From Amaranthus tricolor (taxonomy: Eukaryota; Streptophyta; Magnoliopsida; Caryophyllales; Amaranthaceae), in assembly GCF_026212465.1 (NCBI RefSeq), contig NC_080047.1, positions 42,628,059-42,692,058 of the forward strand: DNA of 64,000 nt, in the 5' to 3' direction. The translations under genes were made by a program, and so were the position numbers. The notes under the pieces are model-generated. The model saw only the letters and a list, made by a program, of their open reading frames with translations, was not told where the DNA came from and did not search any database. Of this stretch, positions 1-14,400 are shown one piece after another (the stretch's first letter is position 1; each line of letters begins with the position of its first letter).

Positions 1-2412
1 GATGTTGGACATATTCCATACTTTTTACAAGATAAAGATATCCCATACTAAGAAACTAACAAACTGAGCAAAAGATAGATGAATATAAAACGATTATGCA
101 TACAACTTTACAAATCACTTACCTGGATGGGTCAGTGAGTGATCAAGTAAACTCCAGGCCTAGGTTGTTGACCTTCAGGTCTATGTCATAATTTGTGATA
201 GGGGGTCAGAGTTCGGGTAATCCATTTCCAATCTAAAGTCATAATTTTGCTAATGTATAATATGTTATTTATAATTAGAAAGCTGGTAAACAACTTAAAT
301 GGATCAGTGTGGTTGGATGTCCTATTTTTACCAAGCATTTTTGTTTGAAAAGTGGACGTAAACCTAATTCTGCAACTTCATATGAATGTTTCTGAAATTA
401 GTGCTTCATATCTTATTACTTGATGTAGAAACCAACTTTGGGGGTTGGAAATATATACCGACATTTGTGCATCTTTGTACTGTAGAAAAAAACTTCTCAT
501 GACGGAAGCAATAAATTAGATAAATGGGCTCAACGTCAAATTTCCAGTAACTATTTGACATAAGCAGTGCACAAAAAAAATTACTAGAATAGAAAAAATT
601 GGCGTTAAGGAAAAATTTAGAACACTCACTCCCTCGCATAGAAAAAAAGTTACAACTTCCAAATACATTCACTCCTGAGGTTTCAATGCTGAAAAAGTAA
701 TGATGTGGTCAGTACAATAAAATGGAGGTAAAATAGAAAATTATCGAGTTGCTTTTTATTAAAGATGGAAAGATTGCAAGTCTTGTGAAACAACCAAGAA
801 AAGTAATAAGTGCAAGTATTATGGAACGGAGGAAATACAATATATTATCAAGTACTCTTTCCTAGTGAAGATATTATAATGTAAAGTACCATTGTGCACT
901 GATAAGGTTTTGGTCACGATTGCAAAATGGCTTTTGTGATCGATCCGAATAGTTTTCTGGTTGTGTTAGTGCAAACTTGAGAAACTTCTCATTAATATTC
1001 ATAGTGCTTGGGAATAGCATTATGCACGGATTTTAGAGAGTTCTGTTATTGAAGTCATAAAATACCTTACAATGGAATGTTTCTAGAACAATTTTGCAGA
1101 AGGTTTGTTTGACTTGTTCACACTCTATGCAATGTAAATAAGGAGGCTTGATAAGCAGAATGAAATACGTTGAATGAAGATAAAATTACCTCTCGGAGCT
1201 AGCAGTGCTCAAAAGCAGCATATCCATTCTTTGTTTTTCTTCCTTTTTTTCTACTATGCAGATTCTATCCATTACAGATTCTCTCAAGGGAAGATATCAG
1301 GTATTAAGAAGGGTACTAATGTTGTATACTGGTGCAAATAGTAACGAACATCAGTCATCAAGTGCAAAGGAAATGGATATTATCCCATATCAATCAGGAA
1401 TATAGGTGCAAGCCTTGGAAGTATTATAAATAGCTATTTTGATAACTACTAGAACCACGCAGACATGCAGTGAGCACAAAGCGAGCTATTTTTTCGCTTT
1501 TTACTAAAGAATACCGTGTGCCCGCTGCATATAGTGGCATACGTTTATTTTTGGAGGAAATTTCTAATAAGGAGTTTCCAACAGACTAGTACAAGAAGTT
1601 TTTATTGTGCATGGATATATTATATAAGCAATGATCATATGTTAAAAGTCCAACATGTCACTTATGTTGGCTTGGTTCGAATGTTTCGGTTTTGGCTGTT
1701 CCAATTCTCAGGTTGGGCGGATCAGAAACTTAATTGATATCTTAAATAAGTTAAGAGGGATGATATCTTAAATGAGTTAAGAGGGATCCTGGCTGAAGTC
1801 GTTGGGCTCCACTGCACTTACCATCTCCGAAGTTGGGCGAGAGACTATCACAAATTCACATTTTGTGGCTGCCGGTGTTGGGAACTGCATTTGTGCAGTA
1901 AATTCTAAATTCACGAAGTCTGTAGACTGTGTCCCCTTTACAATATGATCTCGATACTGTGATTGGCCTTGTTTTGCACTATGGTTGTGCCTTTCTTCTT
2001 CCAATCTATCATTAAGTCCTTTTTTTGCAAAAGGACCTTGAGATTTCGGATAACCTTGGAAATGCATTTCTCATTTCTATGTTTACAACATAAAGCAGTA
2101 AATTAGCACCTTGTGACTTGTGGCGCCCTGTGCCCGGGTACTCATTTACGTTAAGGACAATAGCAACAATGCATGATCTTTATTCATTTCTTTCTACAAA
2201 TAGACATCAAAGAAAAACCATTTAGAGCTATACGCCTTTACCAATATGCTACACAATTATTCTATATAAGCTAAGAATAACAGGCAACAAATTAGGAGTG
2301 ATTTATTTAGGCAAACCAAGGTCATGCAGTAGTGTAACACATGGGGCTGGAAATATGATCATTGATACTTCAAATAATCACTTGATACACTCCCGTGATG
2401 AAATTAGTTCGT
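1..2412. repeat. Diverged A monomer at the left edge of the array
   Basis: This segment aligns with 4308-6719 and its later copies but carries many substitutions and indels. For example, a stretch of about 45 bp near 4890-4960 is absent from the equivalent place near 590. It also aligns more weakly with the B monomer starting at 2413; both begin with a GATGT.GGA motif and share CCCATACTAAGAAACTAA. It is therefore the oldest-looking or least homogenised part of the array in view. No gene is seen. Confidence 0.8.
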
Positions 2413-2631
2413 GATGTCGGAATAAATCCCATGACCCATACTTTTTAGAATAGTAATGTATCCCATACTAAGAAACTAAGAGAGCAAGCAAAAGAAAGAT
2501 GAATTTAAAATGATGATTCATACTTCGACGCAAATCAGTTACCTGGATGGGGTCAGTGAGTGATCAAGAATACTTATGGCCTAGGTTGTTAATCTCTAGG
2601 TTGTATACTTGTGTCCCTGAAGTTGAAGAGT

Positions 2632-2636
2632 GTACT
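2632..2636. other. Empty insertion site of the array solo LTR
   Basis: GTACT occurs once here between GAAGAGT and AATTACCC. In periods 2 to 4 the same flanks are separated by 461 bp of LTR and a second copy of the 5-mer. This gives the polarity of the event: period 1 is the state before insertion. Confidence 0.88.
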
Positions 2637-4016
2637 AATTACCCATATTAAAAAAATGTTAACTCATTTTAGTTTGGAAAGTGCCATACGCGTAATTCTG
2701 CATAAGAAACCTAGTTAAACAAAATATGACATGCAAGAAAATGGTTCTGAATTTTACTATTTCATATCTTATTACTCGATGTAACCATCTTTGGGGATTG
2801 AAATTACCATTTCATACTTGAGCATCTTTGTTGATCGTAAAGAAGTGATTAATTAAACATGCTATCCATATAAATTGGATTCGTAAGGAAAAGCACACTC
2901 TTGAGGCAAGCATTAAAATCAGACAAATGGGTTTAACGTCAAATTTGCAGCAACCTATTCGACATAAGCAAAGCAACAAAATAAACAAAAAAAAAAAAAC
3001 ACTAGAATCATCACAAGATTACAAAAATAAACAACTATCAACCATGCACCATAACATAGCACGATTTACATGTCTAAAGTTAAACTGCATCATTATGCAT
3101 TTATGCTACACAAACATTTTAAATACGCTAGCAGGAAGTGTTAAGGAAAAATTTAGGACACTCACCCCCTCACTGAAAAAAAAAGTTAAAACTTTCAAAC
3201 ACATTCACTCCCAAGCTCCAATGGTGAAAAAGTAATCATGTGGTGAGTGAGAATAAAATAGAGGTAAAAAAGAAAATTATTCAATTACTTTTTACCAAAG
3301 ATGGAGATAGTGCAAGTATTTTGAAACAACAAAAAAATATTAAGTGCAAGTATTATGTAACGAAGGAAGTACGATGTAGTATAATGCACTCTTTCCTAGT
3401 GAAGATATTATAATGTAAAGTATCATTGTACTTAGATAAGGTCTTGGTCACGGTTGCGAAATGGCATTCGTGATCGATCCAAATAGTTTTCTGGTTGTGT
3501 TGGTGAAAGTAGAGGTCATGCAGTAATAATGTAACACATGAACTGGGAAACAATTAAAGGAGAGTGAATGGAGGTGCCTATTTTGGCGCGGCCTCTGTCC
3601 ATTCTCTTGTTATCAATGTGGACAAATACTAGACTTGATCAATACAGAGTCAGAAAGAATATGAAGTAAAACCTGGAGCAACACATAAGCAGAAGGTAAA
3701 GTAGAAGAAATCTACACATCATCACTAACCAAAGAGAAATAAAATAAAATCTTTATGAACCAATTTGAGAAACTCCTCATTAATAATCGTCACTAACCTA
3801 CCGCTCACCCTCCTTTATACGCGCTTGGAACCGGCAATAAGCACGGAGTTTAGGAAGTTCTGTTATTGATGTCATAAAATACAGTATAATGGAATGTTTC
3901 TAGTACATTTTTGCAGAAGATTTGTTAGACTTGTTTTCTTATGTGTTTGTTCTTGCAAAAGCATTTTATATTGTTGTGAAGAGCTAGGTAAAACAGCCAT
4001 ACTGGATGAGGATGCG

Positions 4017-4112
4017 TACCCCAGTGAGTAGACATGAGTATGAAAATTTTACCTACGGCGGAGGTACCCCAGTGAGTAGACATGAGTATGAAAATTTAAC
4101 CTATGGCGGAGG
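4017..4112. repeat. 48-bp direct duplication inside monomer B
   Basis: Two head-to-tail copies of a 48-bp unit starting TACCCCAGTGAGTAGACATG, with two or three differences. It recurs at the same place in the later periods (first copies near 8789, 13561 and 18333). It is followed by a GGCGGGTATG-rich stretch. Confidence 0.85.
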
Positions 4113-6719
4113 GCGGGTATGAAATTTTATAAGTGGGTATGGAAATGCATATTTGGAAAGTAATATTTATCTTGAGATCTAAAGTCTTTGGCAATGGATA
4201 TTTTTGTTGAAATTCCTCAATGGGAAATATCAGGTATCAAGAGTTCAAGACCATTGATATAATGAAATTGTTGGGCAAACAATAACAGTCATCAAGTGCA
4301 AAGGAAATGGAAATTATCCCATATCAATCAGGAATAAAAGTGCAGGCCTTGGAAGTATTATAAATAGGTATTTTGATTTTGAACAAAATCACGCAGCCAC
4401 GCAGTGAGCACATAGCGAACTATTCTTTCGCCTTTTACTAAAGAATACCGTGTGCTCGCTGTATTAAGTGGCATACGTTTATTTTTGGAGGGAATTCCGA
4501 ATAAGGAGTTTCCAACAAGACTAGTTTGATAGATTATTTCACCTTTAAAATACTATAGCGATACAGTGTTTGGCCTTATTTTTTCACTATGATTGTTTTT
4601 TTCTTCCAATCTATCATAGGGCTATTAACATTTAGCAATAACACAACTTATGACTTGTGTTGTATGGGTACACTCATTTACGGTAAGGACTATAGTACCA
4701 AAATATTAGTGCTTCATATCTTGTTACTTGATGTAGAAACCAACTTTGGGGGTTGGAAATATATACCGACATTTGTGCATCTTTGTACTGTAGAAAAAAA
4801 CTTCTCATGACGGAAGCAATAAATTAGATAAATGGGCTCAACGTCAAATTTCCAGCAACTATTTGACATAAGCAGTGCACAAAAAAAATTACTAGAATAG
4901 TCGCAAGATATATTAAATAAATAACACTCGTACATTCTAAATACGCTAGCAGGAAAAGCAATAAATTGGTGTTAAGGAAAAATTTAGGACACTCACTCCC
5001 TCGCATAGAAAAAAGTTACAACTTCCAAATACATTCACTCTCGAAGTTTTAATGCTGAAAAAGTAATGATGTGGTGAGTACAATAAAATGGAGGTAAAAT
5101 AGAAAATTATCGAGTTGCTTTTTACTAAAGATGGAAAGAGTGCAAGTCCTGTGAAACAACCAAGAAAAGTAATAAGTGCAAGTATTATGGAACGGAGGAA
5201 ATACAATATATTATCAAGTACTCTTTCCTAATGAAAATATTATAATGTAAAGTACCATTGTGCACTGATAAGGTTTTGGTCACGATTGCAAATTGGCTTT
5301 TGTGATCGATCTGAATAGTTTTCTGATTGTGTTGGTGCAAACTTGAGAAACTTCTCATTAATATTCATAGTGCTTGGGAATAGCATTATGCACGGAGTTT
5401 AGGGAGTTCTGTTATTGAAGTCATAAAATACCTTACAATGGAATGTTTCTAGAACAATTTTGCAAAAGGTTTGTTTGACTTGTTCACACTCTATGCAATG
5501 TAAATAAGGAGGCTTTGATAAGCTGAATGAAGATAAAATTACCTCTCGGAGCTAGCAGTGCTCAAAAGCAGCATATCCATTCTTTGTTTTTCTTCCTTTT
5601 TTTCTACTACGCAGATTCTATCCATTACAGATTCTCTCAAGGGAATATATCAGGTATTAAGAAGGGTACTAATGTTGTATACTGGTGCAAATAGTAACGA
5701 ATATCAGTCATCAAGTGCAAAGGAAATGGATATTATCCCATATCAATCAGGAATATAGGTGCAAGCCTTGGAAGTATTATAAATAGCTATTTTGATAACT
5801 ACTAGAACCACGCAGCCATGCAGTGAGCGCAAAGCGAATTATTCTTTCGCCTTTTACCGTGTGCTCGTTGCATATAATGGCATATGTTTATCTAATGAGG
5901 AGTTTCTAATAGACTAGTACAAGAAGTTTTTATTGTGCACGGATATATGATATAAGCAATGATCATATGTTAAAAGTCCAACATGTCACTTAGGTTGGGC
6001 TGGTTCGAATGTTCCGGTTTCAAACAATTTTGGCGGTTCCAATTCTCAGGTTGGGCGGATCAGAAACTTAATTGATATCTTTAATGAGTTAAGAGGGATC
6101 CTGGCCGAAGTCGTTGGGCTCCACTGCACTTACCATCTCCGAAGTTGGGTGAGAGACTATCACAATTTGTGGCTGCCGGTGTTGGGAACTGCATTTGTGC
6201 AGTAAATACTAAATACAAGAAGTCTATAGACTGTGTCCCCTTTATAATATGATCTCGATACTGTGATTGGCCTTGTTTTTGCACTATGGCTGTGCCTTTC
6301 TTCTTCCAATCTATCATTAAGTCCTTTTTTTTTGCAAAAAGACCTTCAAATTTCCGATAACCTTGAAAATGCATCTCTCATTTCTAGGTTTACAACATAA
6401 AGCAATAGATTAGCACCTTGTCACTTGTGGCGCCCCGTGCCCGGGTACTCATTTACGTTAAGGACAATAGTAACAATGCATGATCTTTATTCATTTCTTT
6501 CTACAAATAGACATCAAAGATAAACCATTTAGAGCTATATGCCTTTACCAATATGCTACACGATTATTCTATATAAGCTGAGAATAACAAGCAAAAAATT
6601 AGGAGTGATTTATTTAGGCAAACCAAGGTCATGCAGTAGTGTAACACATGGGGCTGGAAATATGATCATTGATACTTCAAATAATCACTTGATACACTCC
6701 CGTGATGAAATTAGTTCGT

Positions 6720-9700
6720 GATGTCGGAACAAATCTCATGACCCATACTTTTTAGAATAGTAATATATCCCATACTAAGAAACTAAGAGAGCAAGCAAAA
6801 GAAAGATGAATTTAAAATGATGATGCATACTTCGATGCAAATCACTTACCTGGATGGGATAAGTGGGTGATCAAGAATAATCATAGCCTTGGTTGTTGAT
6901 CTCTAGGTTGTATGCTTGTGTCCCTGAAGTTGAAGAGTGCACTTGTTGTGCGGTAGTGGAAGTAAAGATCGAAAACAATAATGAAACAATAAAGATTCAA
7001 ACAAACAATAAAGAAAATCATACTGAGAAATTAATATGCTTCACTATCAACGTGATAGTTACATCCATCGGCACCGAGAATAAACTTTTCAATATAAACC
7101 GGGAGATTACAAGATGAACACGAGAAATCACAACAATGGCTCTCCAAGCTTTTTCTCTCTTAGTTTTCCTCACTTTGTGTTTTGCATTGCATCTTGTTCT
7201 AATTCTAATTATATGGGGCCTTCATATAGTATACCTCATAATAAAAAGAAATTAGGGTTAAGAAAATACAAAAAACCGTCAAATACTAAGAGTAACCAGC
7301 CAAAAACGTGCCAAGAAACCGCCATTACGCGAGCCGTGAAATGAAGACAAAACGCACTCCGCACCCCGCAGAGGTCCTATTGTTCGAGTCACCACATTTC
7401 AGCAGTACTAATTACCCATATTAAAAAAATGTTAACTCATTTTAGTTTGGAAAGTGCCATACGCGTAATTCTGCATAAGAAACCTAGTTAAACAAAATAT
7501 GACATGCAAGAAAATGGTTCTGAATTTTACTATTTCATATCTTATTACTCGATGTAACCATCTTTGGGGATTGAAATTACCATTTCATACTTGAGCATCT
7601 TTGTTGATCGTAAAGAAGTGATTAATTAAACATGCTATCCATATAAATTGGATTCGTAAGGAAAAGCACACTCTTGAGGCAAGCATTAAAATCAGACAAA
7701 TGGGTTTAACGTCAAATTTGCAGCAACCTATTCGACATAAGCAAAGCAACAAAATAAACAAAAAAAAAAAACACTAGAATCATCACAAGATTACAAAAAT
7801 AAACAACTATCAACCATGCACCATAACATAGCACGATTTACATGTCTAAAGTTAAACTGCATCATTATGCATTTATGCTACACAAACATTTTAAATACGC
7901 TAGCAGGAAGTGTTAAGGAAAAATTTAGGACACTCACCCCCTCACTGAAAAAAAAAGTTAAAACTTTCAAACACATTCACTCCCAAGCTCCAATGGTGAA
8001 AAAGTAATCATGTGGTGAGTGAGAATAAAATAGAGGTAAAAAAGAAAATTATTCAATTACTTTTTACCAAAGATGGAGATAGTGCAAGTATTTTGAAACA
8101 ACAAAAAAATATTAAGTGCAAGTATTATGTAACGAAGGAAGTACGATGTAGTATAATGCACTCTTTCCTAGTGAAGATATTATAATGTAAAGTATCATTG
8201 TACTTAGATAAGGTCTTGGTCACGGTTGCGAAATGGCATTCGTGATCGATCCAAATAGTTTTCTGGTTGTGTTGGTGAAAGTAGAGGTCATGCAGTAATA
8301 ATGTAACACATGAACTGGGAAACAATTAAAGGAGAGTGAATGGAGGTGCCTATTTTGGCGCGGCCTCTGTCCATTCTCTTGTTATCAATGTGGACAAATA
8401 CTAGACTTGATCAATACAGAGTCAGAAAGAATATGAAGTAAAACCTGGAGCAACACATAAGCAGAAGGTAAAGTAGAAGAAATCTACACATCATCACTAA
8501 CCAAAGAGAAATAAAATAAAATCTTTATGAACCAATTTGAGAAACTCCTCATTAATAATCGTCACTAACCTACCGCTCACCCTCCTTTATACGCGCTTGG
8601 AACCGGCAATAAGCACGGAGTTTAGGAAGTTCTGTTATTGATGTCATAAAATACAGTATAATGGAATGTTTCTAGTACATTTTTGCAGAAGATTTGTTAG
8701 ACTTGTTTTCTTATGTGTTTGTTCTTGCAAAAGCATTTTATATTGTTGTGAAGAGCTAGGTAAAACAGCCATACTGGATGAGGATGCGTACCCCAGTGAG
8801 TAGACATGAGTATGAAAATTTTACCTACGGCGGAGGTACCCCAGTGAGTAGACATGAGTATGAAAATTTAACCTATGGCGGAGGGCGGGTATGAAATTTT
8901 ATAAGTGGGTATGGAAATGCATATTTGGAAAGTAATATTTATCTTGAGATCTAAAGTCTTTGGCAATGGATATTTTTGTTGAAATTCCTCAATGGGAAAT
9001 ATCAGGTATCAAGAGTTCAAGACCATTGATATAATGAAATTGTTGGGCAAACAATAACAGTCATCAAGTGCAAAGGAAATGGAAATTATCCCATATCAAT
9101 CAGGAATAAAAGTGCAGGCCTTGGAAGTATTATAAATAGGTATTTTGATTTTGAACAAAATCACGCAGCCACGCAGTGAGCACATAGCGAACTATTCTTT
9201 CGCCTTTTACTAAAGAATACCGTGTGCTCGCTGTATTAAGTGGCATACGTTTATTTTTGGAGGGAATTCCGAATAAGGAGTTTCCAACAAGACTAGTTTG
9301 ATAGATTATTTCACCTTTAAAATACTATAGCGATACAGTGTTTGGCCTTATTTTTTCACTATGATTGTTTTTTTCTTCCAATCTATCATAGGGCTATTAA
9401 CATTTAGCAATAACACAACTTATGACTTGTGTTGTATGGGTACACTCATTTACGGTAAGGACTATAGTACCAAAATATTAGTGCTTCATATCTTGTTACT
9501 TGATGTAGAAACCAACTTTGGGGGTTGGAAATATATACCGACATTTGTGCATCTTTGTACTGTAGAAAAAAACTTCTCATGACGGAAGCAATAAATTAGA
9601 TAAATGGGCTCAACGTCAAATTTCCAGCAACTATTTGACATAAGCAGTGCACAAAAAAAATTACTAGAATAGTCGCAAGATATATTAAATAAATAACACT

Positions 9701-11491
9701 CGTACATTCTAAATACGCTAGCAGGAAAAGCAATAAATTGGTGTTAAGGAAAAATTTAGGACACTCACTCCCTCGCATAGAAAAAAGTTACAACTTCCAA
9801 ATACATTCACTCTCGAAGTTTTAATGCTGAAAAAGTAATGATGTGGTGAGTACAATAAAATGGAGGTAAAATAGAAAATTATCGAGTTGCTTTTTACTAA
9901 AGATGGAAAGAGTGCAAGTCCTGTGAAACAACCAAGAAAAGTAATAAGTGCAAGTATTATGGAACGGAGGAAATACAATATATTATCAAGTACTCTTTCC
10001 TAATGAAAATATTATAATGTAAAGTACCATTGTGCACTGATAAGGTTTTGGTCACGATTGCAAATTGGCTTTTGTGATCGATCTGAATAGTTTTCTGATT
10101 GTGTTGGTGCAAACTTGAGAAACTTCTCATTAATATTCATAGTGCTTGGGAATAGCATTATGCACGGAGTTTAGGGAGTTCTGTTATTGAAGTCATAAAA
10201 TACCTTACAATGGAATGTTTCTAGAACAATTTTGCAAAAGGTTTGTTTGACTTGTTCACACTCTATGCAATGTAAATAAGGAGGCTTTGATAAGCTGAAT
10301 GAAGATAAAATTACCTCTCGGAGCTAGCAGTGCTCAAAAGCAGCATATCCATTCTTTGTTTTTCTTCCTTTTTTTCTACTACGCAGATTCTATCCATTAC
10401 AGATTCTCTCAAGGGAATATATCAGGTATTAAGAAGGGTACTAATGTTGTATACTGGTGCAAATAGTAACGAATATCAGTCATCAAGTGCAAAGGAAATG
10501 GATATTATCCCATATCAATCAGGAATATAGGTGCAAGCCTTGGAAGTATTATAAATAGCTATTTTGATAACTACTAGAACCACGCAGCCATGCAGTGAGC
10601 GCAAAGCGAATTATTCTTTCGCCTTTTACCGTGTGCTCGTTGCATATAATGGCATATGTTTATCTAATGAGGAGTTTCTAATAGACTAGTACAAGAAGTT
10701 TTTATTGTGCACGGATATATGATATAAGCAATGATCATATGTTAAAAGTCCAACATGTCACTTAGGTTGGGCTGGTTCGAATGTTCCGGTTTCAAACAAT
10801 TTTGGCGGTTCCAATTCTCAGGTTGGGCGGATCAGAAACTTAATTGATATCTTTAATGAGTTAAGAGGGATCCTGGCCGAAGTCGTTGGGCTCCACTGCA
10901 CTTACCATCTCCGAAGTTGGGTGAGAGACTATCACAATTTGTGGCTGCCGGTGTTGGGAACTGCATTTGTGCAGTAAATACTAAATACAAGAAGTCTATA
11001 GACTGTGTCCCCTTTATAATATGATCTCGATACTGTGATTGGCCTTGTTTTTGCACTATGGCTGTGCCTTTCTTCTTCCAATCTATCATTAAGTCCTTTT
11101 TTTTTGCAAAAAGACCTTCAAATTTCCGATAACCTTGAAAATGCATCTCTCATTTCTAGGTTTACAACATAAAGCAATAGATTAGCACCTTGTCACTTGT
11201 GGCGCCCCGTGCCCGGGTACTCATTTACGTTAAGGACAATAGTAACAATGCATGATCTTTATTCATTTCTTTCTACAAATAGACATCAAAGATAAACCAT
11301 TTAGAGCTATATGCCTTTACCAATATGCTACACGATTATTCTATATAAGCTGAGAATAACAAGCAAAAAATTAGGAGTGATTTATTTAGGCAAACCAAGG
11401 TCATGCAGTAGTGTAACACATGGGGCTGGAAATATGATCATTGATACTTCAAATAATCACTTGATACACTCCCGTGATGAAATTAGTTCGT
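6720..11491. repeat. Array period 2, 4772 bp, with solo LTR
   Basis: The unit starts at GATGTCGGA. It contains the solo LTR at 6944-7404. It is almost identical to the next two periods. Confidence 0.9.
6944..7404 (-). mobile_element. Solo Copia LTR (461 bp) in array period 2
   Basis: Read on the minus strand it begins TGCTGAAATGTGGTGACTC and ends CGCACAACA, as a Copia LTR does (TG...CA). Flanking 5-mers are GCACT (6939-6943) and GTACT (7405-7409). The empty site in period 1 reads GTACT once, so this is a clean insertion with a 5-bp target-site duplication, one copy later mutated. The LTR aligns along its length with the LTRs of the full element at 40552-45898, sharing the GCGGAGTGCGTT and TTTCATTATTGTT blocks. 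No internal region remains, so LTR-LTR recombination is inferred. Confidence 0.9.
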
Positions 11492-14400
11492 GATGTCGGA
11501 ACAAATCTCATGACCCATACTTTTTAGAATAGTAATATATCCCATACTAAGAAACTAAGAGAGCAAGCAAAAGAAAGATGAATTTAAAATGATGATGCAT
11601 ACTTCGATGCAAATCACTTACCTGGATGGGATAAGTGGGTGATCAAGAATAATCATAGCCTTGGTTGTTGATCTCTAGGTTGTATGCTTGTGTCCCTGAA
11701 GTTGAAGAGTGCACTTGTTGTGCGGTAGTGGAAGTAAAGATCGAAAACAATAATGAAACAATAAAGATTCAAACAAACAATAAAGAAAATCATACTGAGA
11801 AATTAATATGCTTCACTATCAACGTGATAGTTACATCCATCGGCACCGAGAATAAACTTTTCAATATAAACCGGGAGATTACAAGATGAACACGAGAAAT
11901 CACAACAATGGCTCTCCAAGCTTTTTCTCTCTTAGTTTTCCTCACTTTGTGTTTTGCATTGCATCTTGTTCTAATTCTAATTATATGGGGCCTTCATATA
12001 GTATACCTCATAATAAAAAGAAATTAGGGTTAAGAAAATACAAAAAACCGTCAAATACTAAGAGTAACCAGCCAAAAACGTGCCAAGAAACCGCCATTAC
12101 GCGAGCCGTGAAATGAAGACAAAACGCACTCCGCACCCCGCAGAGGTCCTATTGTTCGAGTCACCACATTTCAGCAGTACTAATTACCCATATTAAAAAA
12201 ATGTTAACTCATTTTAGTTTGGAAAGTGCCATACGCGTAATTCTGCATAAGAAACCTAGTTAAACAAAATATGACATGCAAGAAAATGGTTCTGAATTTT
12301 ACTATTTCATATCTTATTACTCGATGTAACCATCTTTGGGGATTGAAATTACCATTTCATACTTGAGCATCTTTGTTGATCGTAAAGAAGTGATTAATTA
12401 AACATGCTATCCATATAAATTGGATTCGTAAGGAAAAGCACACTCTTGAGGCAAGCATTAAAATCAGACAAATGGGTTTAACGTCAAATTTGCAGCAACC
12501 TATTCGACATAAGCAAAGCAACAAAATAAACAAAAAAAAAAAACACTAGAATCATCACAAGATTACAAAAATAAACAACTATCAACCATGCACCATAACA
12601 TAGCACGATTTACATGTCTAAAGTTAAACTGCATCATTATGCATTTATGCTACACAAACATTTTAAATACGCTAGCAGGAAGTGTTAAGGAAAAATTTAG
12701 GACACTCACCCCCTCACTGAAAAAAAAAGTTAAAACTTTCAAACACATTCACTCCCAAGCTCCAATGGTGAAAAAGTAATCATGTGGTGAGTGAGAATAA
12801 AATAGAGGTAAAAAAGAAAATTATTCAATTACTTTTTACCAAAGATGGAGATAGTGCAAGTATTTTGAAACAACAAAAAAATATTAAGTGCAAGTATTAT
12901 GTAACGAAGGAAGTACGATGTAGTATGATGCACTCTTTCCTAGTGAAGATATTATAATGTAAAGTATCATTGTACTTAGATAAGGTCTTGGTCACGGTTG
13001 CGAAATGGCATTCGTGATCGATCCAAATAGTTTTCTGGTTGTGTTGGTGAAAGTAGAGGTCATGCAGTAATAATGTAACACATGAACTGGGAAACAATTA
13101 AAGGAGAGTGAATGGAGGTGCCTATTTTGGCGCGGCCTCTGTCCATTCTCTTGTTATCAATGTGGACAAATACTAGACTTGATCAATACAGAGTCAGAAA
13201 GAATATGAAGTAAAACCTGGAGCAACACATAAGCAGAAGGTAAAGTAGAAGAAATCTACACATCATCACTAACCAAAGAGAAATAAAATAAAATCTTTAT
13301 GAACCAATTTGAGAAACTCCTCATTAATAATCGTCACTAACCTACCGCTCACCCTCCTTTATACGCGCTTGGAACCGGCAATAAGCACGGAGTTTAGGAA
13401 GTTCTGTTATTGATGTCATAAAATACAGTATAATGGAATGTTTCTAGTACATTTTTGCAGAAGATTTGTTAGACTTGTTTTCTTATGTGTTTGTTCTTGC
13501 AAAAGCATTTTATATTGTTGTGAAGAGCTAGGTAAAACAGCCATACTGGATGAGGATGCGTACCCCAGTGAGTAGACATGAGTATGAAAATTTTACCTAC
13601 GGCGGAGGTACCCCAGTGAGTAGACATGAGTATGAAAATTTAACCTATGGCGGAGGGCGGGTATGAAATTTTATAAGTGGGTATGGAAATGCATATTTGG
13701 AAAGTAATATTTATCTTGAGATCTAAAGTCTTTGGCAATGGATATTTTTGTTGAAATTCCTCAATGGGAAATATCAGGTATCAAGAGTTCAAGACCATTG
13801 ATATAATGAAATTGTTGGGCAAACAATAACAGTCATCAAGTGCAAAGGAAATGGAAATTATCCCATATCAATCAGGAATAAAAGTGCAGGCCTTGGAAGT
13901 ATTATAAATAGGTATTTTGATTTTGAACAAAATCACGCAGCCACGCAGTGAGCACATAGCGAACTATTCTTTCGCCTTTTACTAAAGAATACCGTGTGCT
14001 CGCTGTATTAAGTGGCATACGTTTATTTTTGGAGGGAATTCCGAATAAGGAGTTTCCAACAAGACTAGTTTGATAGATTATTTCACCTTTAAAATACTAT
14101 AGCGATACAGTGTTTGGTCTTATTTTTTCACTATGATTGTTTTTTTCTTCCAATCTATCATAGGGCTATTAACATTTAGCAATAACACAACTTATGACTT
14201 GTGTTGTATGGGTACACTCATTTACGGTAAGGACTATAGTACCAAAATATTAGTGCTTCATATCTTGTTACTTGATGTAGAAACCAACTTTGGGGGTTGG
14301 AAATATATACCGACATTTGTGCATCTTTGTACTGTAGAAAAAAACTTCTCATGACGGAAGCAATAAATTAGATAAATGGGCTCAACGTCAAATTTCCAGC

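Larger units (their letters stand above)
2413..6719. repeat. Array period 1 (B then A), without the LTR insertion
   Basis: This period is 4307 bp, shorter than the others by the 461-bp LTR plus one 5-bp target copy. The intact target GTACT is at 2632-2636. Left of it the sequence differs from the other periods at many positions. Right of it the match is nearly perfect, apart from the poly-A length near 2985. Confidence 0.85.

Noticed and set aside
222..225. DEVD instead of DEAD in helicase motif II (residues 222-225 of RH58) as a novel variant
   Set aside because: The RH58 family itself has an IDEVDF-type motif, so this is expected and not a mutation here. Coordinates given are residues, not bases.
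7320..7404. GCGAGCC...GCACCCCGC segment looking like a tRNA or GC-rich regulatory element
   Set aside because: It is part of the solo Copia LTR and matches the LTRs of the element at 40552-45898.
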